Positions 1-6,932 of a stretch of 64,000 nt of DNA are shown here, in pieces. Numbering within the stretch: the first letter of the stretch is position 1; each line of letters begins with the position of its first letter. The DNA is from Thiohalomonas sp963783235 (lineage in GTDB: Bacteria > Pseudomonadota > Gammaproteobacteria > Thiohalomonadales > Thiohalomonadaceae): positions 186,001 to 250,000 of the forward strand of contig CAWAMN010000002.1 of NCBI GenBank assembly GCA_963783235.1, written 5' to 3'. Made by a program: the position numbers and the translations under genes. The notes under the pieces were generated by a model. It did no database searches, was not told the DNA's origin, and saw only the letters and a list, made by a program, of their open reading frames with translations.

Positions 1-1
1 C

Positions 2-37
2 AGGAAACAGCTGCTGGAGCATCTGCGACAGGGTTAA
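2..37 (+). CDS. 3' end of a gene cut by the window edge
   Basis: Frame 2 reads RKQLLEHLRQG and then a TAA stop at 35-37. The leucine- and charge-rich tail looks like the end of a helical protein. The REP array starts immediately after the stop, as expected for a gene end. Too little remains to name a product. Confidence 0.4.
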   Translation, partial: RKQLLEHLRQG

Positions 38-39
38 CG

Positions 40-392
40 GCCCCCAGGCCCGAGCTCCCTCTCCACCGGCCACAGGGGGACCGAGTGCGCCTGAGTGCAA
101 ACGGGCTTTGGCCCCTGTGGAAGCGGCATTTTGTAAGATTCGATGCGGCAGCTATCGCGGCTGGAAGCCGCTACAGCACAGGGAGACCGAGAGGGCCTGA
201 GTACAAACGGGCTTTGCCCCTGTGGGAGCGGCATCTTGCCGCGATCGGCTCGGCACGCTTTCGCGGCTGGAAGCCGCTCCTACGGCATAGGAGGACCGGG
301 CGGGGCCTGAGTACAAACGGGGGTTGCTTTGCCCCTGTGGGAGCGGCATCGGGCCCCGTGACCCGGGGTGCCCACCCCTTCGGCTCGAAGCT
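40..392. repeat. Tandem array of REP-like palindromic units
   Basis: About three direct repeats of roughly 110 bp begin near 90, 197 and 306. Each opens with CCTGAGTACAAACGGG or a close variant, then CCCCTGTGGGAGCGGCAT. In the first two units this is followed by the inverted partner GCGGCTGGAAGCCGCTCCTA or a close variant, so each unit folds as a stem. The third unit loses its right arm and ends in another GC-rich hairpin near 350-385. A single related palindrome lies at 13628-13690. Short open frames here are repeat shadows. Confidence 0.75.
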
Positions 393-1079
393 TTAGCCCA
401 ACTCCTCGATGATGCCGCAGGCGACGGGAACCGACAGGTGAGGCGAAACACCGGCCACGCCCTGAACGCTTTCCGGCAATCCCTTATCCTTGGAAACGCC
501 GTGAATCACGACGGTCTTCCCGGCAAGGTCGAGCTTTTCACCCTTTTCGAGCTTGACGATGGGATCTTCCGGGTTCTTGTCCGGTCCGGTCACATTGCTT
601 TCCAGCTCCTCAAAGGCTGCGAAGGAGCCGTAGTCCAGCTTGTCCTCTCCACCGGCTCGCGGATACTCGTTTTCAGCCGTTTGCGCCAGCTTATCGTCCA
701 AAGGCACCAGTACCAGCCCGTAGGATGGTATCCCCTCGATGACATCGACAACCTTGTCGCCGTTTTCGTCGGCCTGAGCGGTCGGGCACTCGCCGCCGAC
801 ATGGATCATCTGCCGATGCATCATGTTCGGCTCGACGCCACGGGCACGGACATAGGCATTAATTTGGTTGCCGTCGACCACGAAAACCGCTGCTCCGGTT
901 ACCGGCTTTTCATTCACCGCTTCGTTGATCGGCTGCAACGGCGCCAGATAGACCGTCGGCGAAGTAGCGCCGGGAGACTTCCCGGCTCCGCTCTCCGCCA
1001 CCGCCAGCGAGTTGACGAGATAGAACGCTCCTCCCACGAACAGGCTGATACCTGCTTTGAGTGACATCCGCTGTCTCAT
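393..1079 (-). CDS. Secreted protein with CHRD / SOD-like features
   Basis: 228 aa with an N-terminal signal peptide (residues 1-29, cleavage after SLAVA). Residues 43-130 (VYLAPLQPINEAV, a G-rich strand, then the MIHVGG histidine segment) resemble CHRD-type beta domains. The C-terminal DLAGKTVVIHG and VPVACGII segments recall Cu/Zn superoxide dismutase folds, but the full metal-binding histidine set is not evident. The start is supported by an upstream GGGAAGG. It stands alone, convergent with whatever lies at the window edge. A periplasmic or extracellular role is inferred; enzymatic function is unknown. Confidence 0.7.
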   Translation of the reverse strand: MRQRMSLKAGISLFVGGAFYLVNSLAVAESGAGKSPGATSPTVYLAPLQPINEAVNEKPVTGAAVFVVDGNQINAYVRARGVEPNMMHRQMIHVGGECPTAQADENGDKVVDVIEGIPSYGLVLVPLDDKLAQTAENEYPRAGGEDKLDYGSFAAFEELESNVTGPDKNPEDPIVKLEKGEKLDLAGKTVVIHGVSKDKGLPESVQGVAGVSPHLSVPVACGIIEELG

Positions 1080-1312
1080 GACACACCTTCCCTTTGTGAA
1101 CCTATATCCAAGGTAGTCGCGCAGGCTTCCGACGCAAGAGCCTCTTGGGCCTGTCCCGGCTCGCTGAGATCACCCTGGAGATGCCCCATGCGCAGCGCCA
1201 GAATCGACCTGTAGGATAAAATCGGACAGGCGTTCGGGCGGAAACTCCGATGGTCTCCTCTCATTGACGCCCCTATAGTTGTGCATCCCTGTCAGAACCC
1301 TTCCCTACCCGG

Positions 1313-2869
1313 ATGTTGAAAACCCTCCGTGCGCGCATGATGCTGATAATCTTCGCTGCCCTCCTTCCGGCAGCGGCCTTGATCGCGCACGATTTGATCA
1401 CGCATCGTCAGGCCGTCATCGCGGAAACCGAAGCCGGTCTGCATCTTGCGGATACCTTTTTTACAGGATTGTTGATGGTGCTCACGGCAGTGCTAAGTGC
1501 CGGGTTGGCGAGTCGATCCTTCGTGGAGACCCCGGTCCAAAAACTGCTCCGTGTCGCGCGCTGCATCGCTGCCGGCGATTTGAAGGCCCGCGCCGGCATC
1601 ACTCGGGGCCCGAGCGAGTTGATTGAACTGGCCGAACGCTTCGATGCCATGGCGCTTGACCTGGAGCTTCGTGAACGGGAATTGCGTCAGTGGGCGCAGG
1701 ATAACAAGAACCGCCGCAACGAAGCCGAGGAGCACAGCGGGGGATACCGGCGGGATCTCCATGCAATCGTGCAGGGCATGCAGGACGTGGTGTTCCGACT
1801 GGATGACGAAGGACGCATGGTTTGGGTGACACCGTCCATTGAGTCTCAGACCGGCTATACCGAAGAGCAAGTGATCGGTCGTGAGGTGTGCTGCTGCATG
1901 GCCGACCCCGAAGACAAAGAGCGCTTGATGACATCGCTCGAAAAGGGCGGCGGGCGCGTGAAGGACTGGGAAGTGAGGCTCCGTCGCAAGGACGGGACGG
2001 ATCGTTACGCGGCGCTCAACGCCCATTACATCCACACGGACGGAGAACTCACCGGCATTGGAGTTGTTGCCCGAGACATTACCGGGCAGGTGCGTGCCCG
2101 TGACGAGTTGCTGGATCTCAACCGCCAACTGGAAGAGCGGGTCTCGGAACGAACCGCAGCACTGGAGCGAACGAACGCCGAACTTGAAGCGTTTAGCTAT
2201 TCGGTGTCCCACGACCTGCGGGCGCCATTGCGCAGTATCGAGGGGTTCGCGCAACTGGTGCTAATGCGCTACCGCGGGCATGTTCCCGAGCAAGGACAGG
2301 ACTATCTGGAGCGGATCCAGAAGGCCGCGCAAAGGATGGCAAAGCTTATCGACGACCTACTCAGCCTTTCCCGGATCAACCGAGTCGAACTGAAACGGGA
2401 GAGTGTCGACCTCAGCGCCATGTCCGAAGACATCTTAGGGGAACTGAAGACCGAACAGCCGGCACGGCACGTGGCGTTCGATATTGAACCGGGTATCTCC
2501 TGCTGGTGCGACCGTCAGCTGTGCCGAATCGCCCTGGAGCACCTGCTTGGCAACGCCTGGAAATATACCGCGGATAGAGAATCCACACGCATCCGGGTTG
2601 CTACCGGCAAGGACGCCGATGGTCTGCGGGTGGTGCGGATCAGTGATAACGGCGTCGGCTTCGACATGCGGTACGTCGACAAGCTGTTCGTTGCTTTTCA
2701 GCGACTCCACTCCGTGGATCAATTCGAAGGCACCGGCATCGGGTTGGCCACGGTGAAGCGCATTGTGCAGCGCCATGCAGGAAGCGTGTGGGCAGAGGCC
2801 GAACCCGGACGAGGAGCGAGTTTCTATATTCGGTTCGCACCCGCCGATCACAGCGAGCACACGGCTTAG
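1313..2869 (+). CDS. Membrane PAS sensor histidine kinase
   Basis: 518 aa. Two hydrophobic helices (about 9-27 and 46-65) flank only about 20 residues, so there is almost no periplasmic sensing domain. Then come a HAMP-like region (about 66-120), a PAS domain (about 145-260), a coiled linker, HisKA with the phospho-acceptor His300 in SVSHDLRAP, and HATPase_c with N415 (GNAWKY), the ISDNGVGF box and GTGIGLA. This is the bacteriophytochrome-like kinase class that usually partners Rcp1-type receivers. The receiver gene starts 13 bp downstream. The signal may be cytoplasmic (PAS) or redox (a CCC cluster near 193-195); this is inference. Confidence 0.9.
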   Translation: MLKTLRARMMLIIFAALLPAAALIAHDLITHRQAVIAETEAGLHLADTFFTGLLMVLTAVLSAGLASRSFVETPVQKLLRVARCIAAGDLKARAGITRGPSELIELAERFDAMALDLELRERELRQWAQDNKNRRNEAEEHSGGYRRDLHAIVQGMQDVVFRLDDEGRMVWVTPSIESQTGYTEEQVIGREVCCCMADPEDKERLMTSLEKGGGRVKDWEVRLRRKDGTDRYAALNAHYIHTDGELTGIGVVARDITGQVRARDELLDLNRQLEERVSERTAALERTNAELEAFSYSVSHDLRAPLRSIEGFAQLVLMRYRGHVPEQGQDYLERIQKAAQRMAKLIDDLLSLSRINRVELKRESVDLSAMSEDILGELKTEQPARHVAFDIEPGISCWCDRQLCRIALEHLLGNAWKYTADRESTRIRVATGKDADGLRVVRISDNGVGFDMRYVDKLFVAFQRLHSVDQFEGTGIGLATVKRIVQRHAGSVWAEAEPGRGASFYIRFAPADHSEHTA

Positions 2870-2881
2870 CCAGGGCCCCTG

Positions 2882-3331
2882 ATGAATCGCTCCCGAATCC
2901 ATTCCTCCGTCCTGTTGGTGGAAGACAGCGCCGATGATCAGGAATTGGCCCGCGTGGCACTCGAGCACATACCGATGACTTGCCGTATGGTCGTCGTAAA
3001 CGACGGAGAGGAGGCTCTCACTTATCTGAACCCCTGTGCCATGGACTCTCGGGAACTGCCGCATCTGGTGTTTCTCGACTTTCATCTGCCCAAGCTCAAC
3101 GGCATTGAGGTACTCACCCACTGGCGCTCGGTTCCGTCGCTACGCTACCTGCCCGTAGTGATGCTTTCCACCTCCGATCAGCCCGATGACGTGGCGCAGG
3201 CCTACCTTGCCGGCGCCAACGGCTATATTGTGAAACCGGTCGGCCTTGAGCCATTCATCGACACCTTCTCCCGCGTCTGCAGTTACTGGCTGGGTCTCAA
3301 CGAAACTCTCCGGCACGGTCGAGTCGACTGA
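2882..3331 (+). CDS. Single-domain response regulator (Rcp1-like)
   Basis: 149 aa receiver with no output domain. The acidic patch E14/D15, the phospho-acceptor D66 (LVFLDFHLP), S97/T98 in MLSTS and K118 in IVKPV are all present. The long alpha2-beta3 region is typical of the Rcp1 family paired with phytochrome-like kinases. It lies directly after the PAS kinase and is almost certainly co-transcribed with it. With no DNA-binding domain it probably signals by protein contact. Confidence 0.9.
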   Translation: MNRSRIHSSVLLVEDSADDQELARVALEHIPMTCRMVVVNDGEEALTYLNPCAMDSRELPHLVFLDFHLPKLNGIEVLTHWRSVPSLRYLPVVMLSTSDQPDDVAQAYLAGANGYIVKPVGLEPFIDTFSRVCSYWLGLNETLRHGRVD

Positions 3332-3418
3332 TATCCGTCAGCAGCGATTGGCTCCCGCTCTGGCCTAACCAGCACTTTCTGCTAAATTTTTTAGATCAGG
3401 TCGAAACCAGGGCGTCCA

Positions 3419-3850
3419 ATGAGAAACCTGCTGCTGTTCCTTAATATCTGTCTGGCAATCGGGGGCGTGCTTGCCCTGATGGTGGCGGGGAGCCTATACC
3501 AAAAGCAGCACTCTTTTGCCGGCCAGGCAGGTGAGGGGCAACGCGGTATCGTGGTGGAAAAACGCATCGTTCACCGTAGCGTTGACGGTTCTCTTCCTCC
3601 GGAGTACCGCGTTATCGTCGAGTTGAACGCCAACCGATATGCGTTTTCCGTCGAACCGACACAGTACCGTCGTCTGAATATCGGAAAACCGACTAGGACC
3701 TGGAATGACGGAGGCGAAATCGTAGCCGAAGCATCGATCCCCATCCGCTTCAATCCTGTCCATCTGCTTTGGGTGGCAGGAGGATGCTTTTTGGCGGGAT
3801 TAGGCGTTATGTCCCGGGCGAGAACAGAAGCGGTCGCCTGCAACGGATAA
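3419..3850 (+). CDS. Two-TM membrane protein with a beta-rich middle domain
   Basis: 143 aa. TM helix at about 4-24, an extracytoplasmic or cytoplasmic beta-rich segment (about 35-105), and a second TM at about 112-131. The layout resembles DUF3592-type proteins. The gene at 5419-5922 has the same plan, including a VVEKR/VVDRQ-VV segment after TM1 and a strand-rich domain before TM2, so the two look like diverged paralogues. No catalytic residues are evident and function is unknown. Confidence 0.65.
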   Translation: MRNLLLFLNICLAIGGVLALMVAGSLYQKQHSFAGQAGEGQRGIVVEKRIVHRSVDGSLPPEYRVIVELNANRYAFSVEPTQYRRLNIGKPTRTWNDGGEIVAEASIPIRFNPVHLLWVAGGCFLAGLGVMSRARTEAVACNG

Positions 3851-3870
3851 CCGCTGAGCCTTGGGGAAAC

Positions 3871-4548
3871 TCAGGGCGTTTGCGTGGTGCGGCGATCGCC
3901 TTCCAGACTCTCCTGGCAGATCTCGTGATGAGCGGTAAAGATATCGACGGCCGCCTGCGGGGAGTCCACGAGGTGGAATAGATCCAGGTCATCCTTTTCG
4001 ATACAGCCATGCCCCAGCATCTTTCGCTCCATCCAATCCACGAGTTCCGTCCAATAATCACTGCCATAGAGGACCACGGGGAAACGGCGGATCTTCCCTG
4101 TCTGGATGAGTGTCAGCGATTCGAAGAATTCGTCCATTGTCCCGAAACCGCCCGGAAAGATGATGTAGCCGATCGCGTATTTCACGAACATCAACTTGCG
4201 AACGAAAAAATAGCGAAACGACAGATTCAGATCGAGATAGGGATTGGGTGCCTGCTCATGAGGTAGTTCGATGTTGAGCCCGACCGAGCGGGCTTCGTGC
4301 TGCTTGCAGCCCCGATTGCCCGCCTCCATGATGCCGGGCCCCCCGCCGGTAATGACAGCGATCCCCGACTGACACAAACCCGCTGCGATATCCATGGCCG
4401 CCTGGTAATAGGGGGACTCTTCGGTAAACCGCGCACCACCAAAGAGCGACACCGCCGACCCCAGCTCGTTCAGGGTCTCGATGCCGTCGATCAACTCGGA
4501 TTGGATCCGAAAGACGCGCCACGCTTCGGAGGTTCTGAGATCTTCCAT
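3871..4548 (-). CDS. LOG family protein (TIGR00730, Rossmann fold)
   Basis: 225 aa from the ATG at 4548, chosen because AAGGA sits 9 bp upstream; longer starts at 4584 and 4611 are possible. It carries SLFGGAR near the N-terminus, ITGGGPGIMEAGNRG, and the family signature PGGFGTMDE, which together form the nucleotide-monophosphate binding and phosphoribohydrolase site. Relatives are the plant LOG cytokinin-activating enzymes and E. coli PpnN, which cleave nucleoside 5'-monophosphates to base and ribose 5-phosphate. The gene diverges from the PNPOx-like gene at 4643. Confidence 0.88.
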   Translation of the reverse strand: MEDLRTSEAWRVFRIQSELIDGIETLNELGSAVSLFGGARFTEESPYYQAAMDIAAGLCQSGIAVITGGGPGIMEAGNRGCKQHEARSVGLNIELPHEQAPNPYLDLNLSFRYFFVRKLMFVKYAIGYIIFPGGFGTMDEFFESLTLIQTGKIRRFPVVLYGSDYWTELVDWMERKMLGHGCIEKDDLDLFHLVDSPQAAVDIFTAHHEICQESLEGDRRTTQTP

Positions 4549-4642
4549 CAGTTCGAGTCCTTGCAGATACCAAAGGCCCCGCATTATACGGGGTGTCCCG
4601 GTTTTTGACACCGCCGGGGCAGGCTGTCGCTATGCTTCGATT

Positions 4643-5236
4643 ATGGATAGCGAACAGATGACCCTCAACACGATACTGGATAACACGTGGCATCAACTGC
4701 GACAGGCCACCGCCGACGAATCCTCGGCACTGCACCGTCCCGTGTTGGCGACCATCAACCGTGGTGGTGATCCGGATGCCCGCACGGTTGTACTCCGGGC
4801 AGTGCGGCCGCAGTCGCGACTTTTTTCCGTCAATACCGATTGCCGGTCACCAAAAAGCAGTGAAATCACGGAACGCCCATGCGGGGTCTTCGTATTCTTC
4901 GATCCCGAAAAGGCCCTGCAGTTGCGGGTCGTGACGGATATCCGTGTTCATACGGAGGATGGGGTGGCAGCCAAGGCATGGCACAAGCTTCCCGCCAAGG
5001 CCCGGCGCCGCTATCTTACTGCGGCTGCACCGGGAAGCCCCGCTCCGGCCCCGGGCGCAGGTGTACCGGGTCCCGACGAACCCCTGGACGATGCCGCCGG
5101 TTTCCGCCACTTCGCCACCCTGCAAGCCGTCGTCACTCATATGGACTGGCTTCACTATGCCCCCGAAGGACCGATTCGGGCGGGTTTCGACTGGAATGCG
5201 AAGGGAAAGATATCAGCGAGTTGGCTTTATCCGTAG
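4643..5236 (+). CDS. Pyridoxamine 5'-phosphate oxidase family flavoprotein
   Basis: 197 aa. The N-terminal split-barrel pattern (ATINRGGDPDARTVVLR, then FFDPEKALQLRV) matches the FMN-binding PNPOx-like fold. The C-terminal DWLHYAPEGPIRAGFDW resembles the end of the alkaline/cyanobacterial Alr4036-type subgroup rather than canonical PdxH. The substrate is unknown, and flavin binding is inferred from the family. The longer open frame upstream lacks family similarity, so the ATG at 4643 was chosen. Confidence 0.82.
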   Translation: MDSEQMTLNTILDNTWHQLRQATADESSALHRPVLATINRGGDPDARTVVLRAVRPQSRLFSVNTDCRSPKSSEITERPCGVFVFFDPEKALQLRVVTDIRVHTEDGVAAKAWHKLPAKARRRYLTAAAPGSPAPAPGAGVPGPDEPLDDAAGFRHFATLQAVVTHMDWLHYAPEGPIRAGFDWNAKGKISASWLYP

Positions 5237-5418
5237 CCGCCCTCAGGGCGGTCTTCCGGCCGGCCGAACGTTATAGCCTCAATGACCTTCGTTCCTTTTT
5301 CGGGTGTTCGGTTCGCGATTGGCCTCGGCCAAACCGGGGCCGTTGCGGCGGAGATCACATCGGTTTTCGGGTACAGTTGCTTCCCAGTTTCCACAGCGGC
5401 CGGACAGAGGGGCCCGCA

Positions 5419-5922
5419 ATGCGAAAACTTTACCTTTTCCTGACGGTTGTCCTGGCCTTGACGGCGGCTTTTGCGTTCATGGCGGCTTCGGTGAATGCCT
5501 TCGACTGGTATGAGTATCGTAACGAACAGAAACAGCTTGCAGACGCGGAGCGGGTCGACGGACGTGTTGTCGACAGGCAGGTTGTCCGAAAGAGCTACCG
5601 CTCGCCCTCGGGGCCGCCGAAAATCCGCAAGCAGCATCGGCTCTATGTCGAAATCCTGGGGGGCAGTCGTGCCGGTGACGTGGTGTGGGAAGCGGCAGCC
5701 CCGCCGCAGTACGAAGCACTGCCGATCGGAACCACGGTCAATGTGCAGGTGGGCAGCGATCGGGTGCATATCGTGGAGCTCGGTTACTACGCCCGAACGC
5801 CGACGTGGGTTTTCCTGGGGATCGCGCTGTTCGCTGCACTGGGCTGCGCGGGCCTGGTCTATCGCATCCGTCGGATGCCGGTCGGTAATGAGACGGTAAC
5901 GCGCGAATCAGCCCAGAGGTAG
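5419..5922 (+). CDS. Two-TM membrane protein, paralogue of the 3419 gene
   Basis: 167 aa. TM1 at about 5-27, a charged linker, a beta-rich domain (about 40-125) with a KQHRLYVEILGG strand, and TM2 at about 131-150 with a basic tail. The start at 5419 begins the signal-anchor segment; the much longer open frame starting at 4879 overlaps the PNPOx gene and is not coding there. It shares its topology with the 3419-3850 protein. Unknown function. Confidence 0.65.
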   Translation: MRKLYLFLTVVLALTAAFAFMAASVNAFDWYEYRNEQKQLADAERVDGRVVDRQVVRKSYRSPSGPPKIRKQHRLYVEILGGSRAGDVVWEAAAPPQYEALPIGTTVNVQVGSDRVHIVELGYYARTPTWVFLGIALFAALGCAGLVYRIRRMPVGNETVTRESAQR

Positions 5923-6248
5923 GGCCTCGCCGCGTGTTGGCGGACTAACTAGCAGTGGCCGGACGGAAAGCGGCGTCGAGATACCCTTCAACCCAACGGA
6001 ACGATGGAGTTCCTTGTCAGCGATCGAGCGGACTCTCTCGGAAACGAGGACCTCTCCGGCTTGGGCGATATCACAGGGCGCTTGGCCGTATTGACTGTAT
6101 CTCCGAGGACATCATAGGCCCGGCCCGAGTCCAGGATGAGTTCGAGGAAGATATTGGCCAGAGGAAAATGGAGGCTGTTGCCGAAAAGTTCCAGCAGAAA
6201 CCGGCTCCGCCGGGACCCCTGCAGCCGCTCGTCAAGTTGCGTACGCAT
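5909..6248 (-). pseudogene. C-terminal remnant of a class III nucleotide cyclase
   Basis: On the minus strand one frame reads AYDVLGDTVNTA (about 6118-6083). The next frame continues CDIAQAGEVLVSERV and then GLKGISTPLSVRP down to a stop at 5909. Joined, these match the end of class III adenylate/guanylate cyclase catalytic domains (GDxVNxAxR, then LKGI). The frames are offset by one base near 6075-6085, and the N-terminal two-thirds of the catalytic domain, including the metal aspartates, is absent. It is therefore a decayed or truncated gene. The region to 6303 otherwise shows no gene. Confidence 0.65.
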
Positions 6249-6303
6249 GCCTTCCTTTTTGCCTGCCGTTGGGAGGCATTGCGAGCTGAAGCTCTCGAGC
6301 GGT

Positions 6304-6651
6304 CTACTTCTGAATCCAGGTACCCGCGGGTACCTGGACGAACAGCCCTGTTGAGGTCTTCTCTATCGCTTTTTTGCCGGCAAGCCTTTCCACGACACCC
6401 ACGGAGGTGCCATTGCGGGCAGCGATTTCTTCGTATTTATCACGCCGCTTCCGGTTGATGTCCCGCACCAGCGCCTTGACCTCCGGCGTCGGACTCTTGA
6501 CGACCAGGCCCAGGTAACCATCCGGACGCTCACCGATGAGTCCGCCGGCCTTGGCCTCATCAAGGTCCAAAGCCCAGGCTGCTGACCACCCCGAGACGGC
6601 GGCCAGCAGGAACATCAAACCGAAAATCCGTGCCATATTTCTTTTGGTCAT
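6304..6651 (-). CDS. ydbL: YdbL family periplasmic protein
   Basis: 115 aa (DUF1318). Signal peptide at residues 1-27 (cleavage after AAWA), then LDEAKAGGLIGERPDGYLGL and the VKALVRDINRKRRDKYEEIA segment typical of YdbL. The start at 6651 has GGGGTGGAA upstream. It is the last gene of a ydbH-ynbE-ydbL operon; the gap to ynbE is 13 bp. In E. coli the three proteins act together in moving phospholipid between inner and outer membranes, with YdbL acting as a periplasmic partner of YdbH-YnbE. Confidence 0.93.
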   Translation of the reverse strand: MTKRNMARIFGLMFLLAAVSGWSAAWALDLDEAKAGGLIGERPDGYLGLVVKSPTPEVKALVRDINRKRRDKYEEIAARNGTSVGVVERLAGKKAIEKTSTGLFVQVPAGTWIQK

Positions 6652-6664
6652 TTTTATTCCACCC

Positions 6665-6868
6665 CTAGAACAACGGGCTGTCTTTGCTGAACAGCTCATC
6701 CAGCTCTTTATCGACCCTGACGCGAATCTCGTGCTGTACCTTCACGTTGAGATTGATGGTGATGGGTTCTTTCGGCGGGGCAAGTTGAACGGTAGGTGTA
6801 CAACCCGCGGCAAAAAGCGCCAACAGGCCCACAGCCCAAAAGCCCCTCCAGATTGAGTTCACTGGCAT
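6665..6868 (-). CDS. ynbE: YnbE family outer-membrane lipoprotein
   Basis: 67 aa. Lipobox LFAAGC puts the lipidated cysteine at residue 23. The mature part contains PPKEPITINLNVKVQHEI, the hallmark of YnbE, and ends DELFSKDSPLF. The start at 6868 is preceded by GGAGG at a workable distance; a longer frame upstream gives an implausible leader. Known role: the YnbE lipoprotein caps the periplasm-spanning YdbH at the outer membrane by beta-strand augmentation. It lies between ydbH and ydbL. Confidence 0.93.
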   Translation of the reverse strand: MPVNSIWRGFWAVGLLALFAAGCTPTVQLAPPKEPITINLNVKVQHEIRVRVDKELDELFSKDSPLF

Positions 6869-6932
6869 CCGCTTCTTTTCCTCCAGAGTGCGCAGTGCAT
6901 CCATCATACACCTTTCGATGGGCCGAATTTCG

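Noticed and set aside
1076..1264. 62-codon minus-strand frame upstream of the CHRD-like gene
   Set aside because: Cysteine- and arginine-rich random-looking product; covers the likely promoter region.
4879..5418. Long plus-strand open frame upstream of the two-TM gene
   Set aside because: It overlaps the PNPOx-like gene in another frame with no family match; only the part from 5419 has a signal-anchor start and coherent topology.
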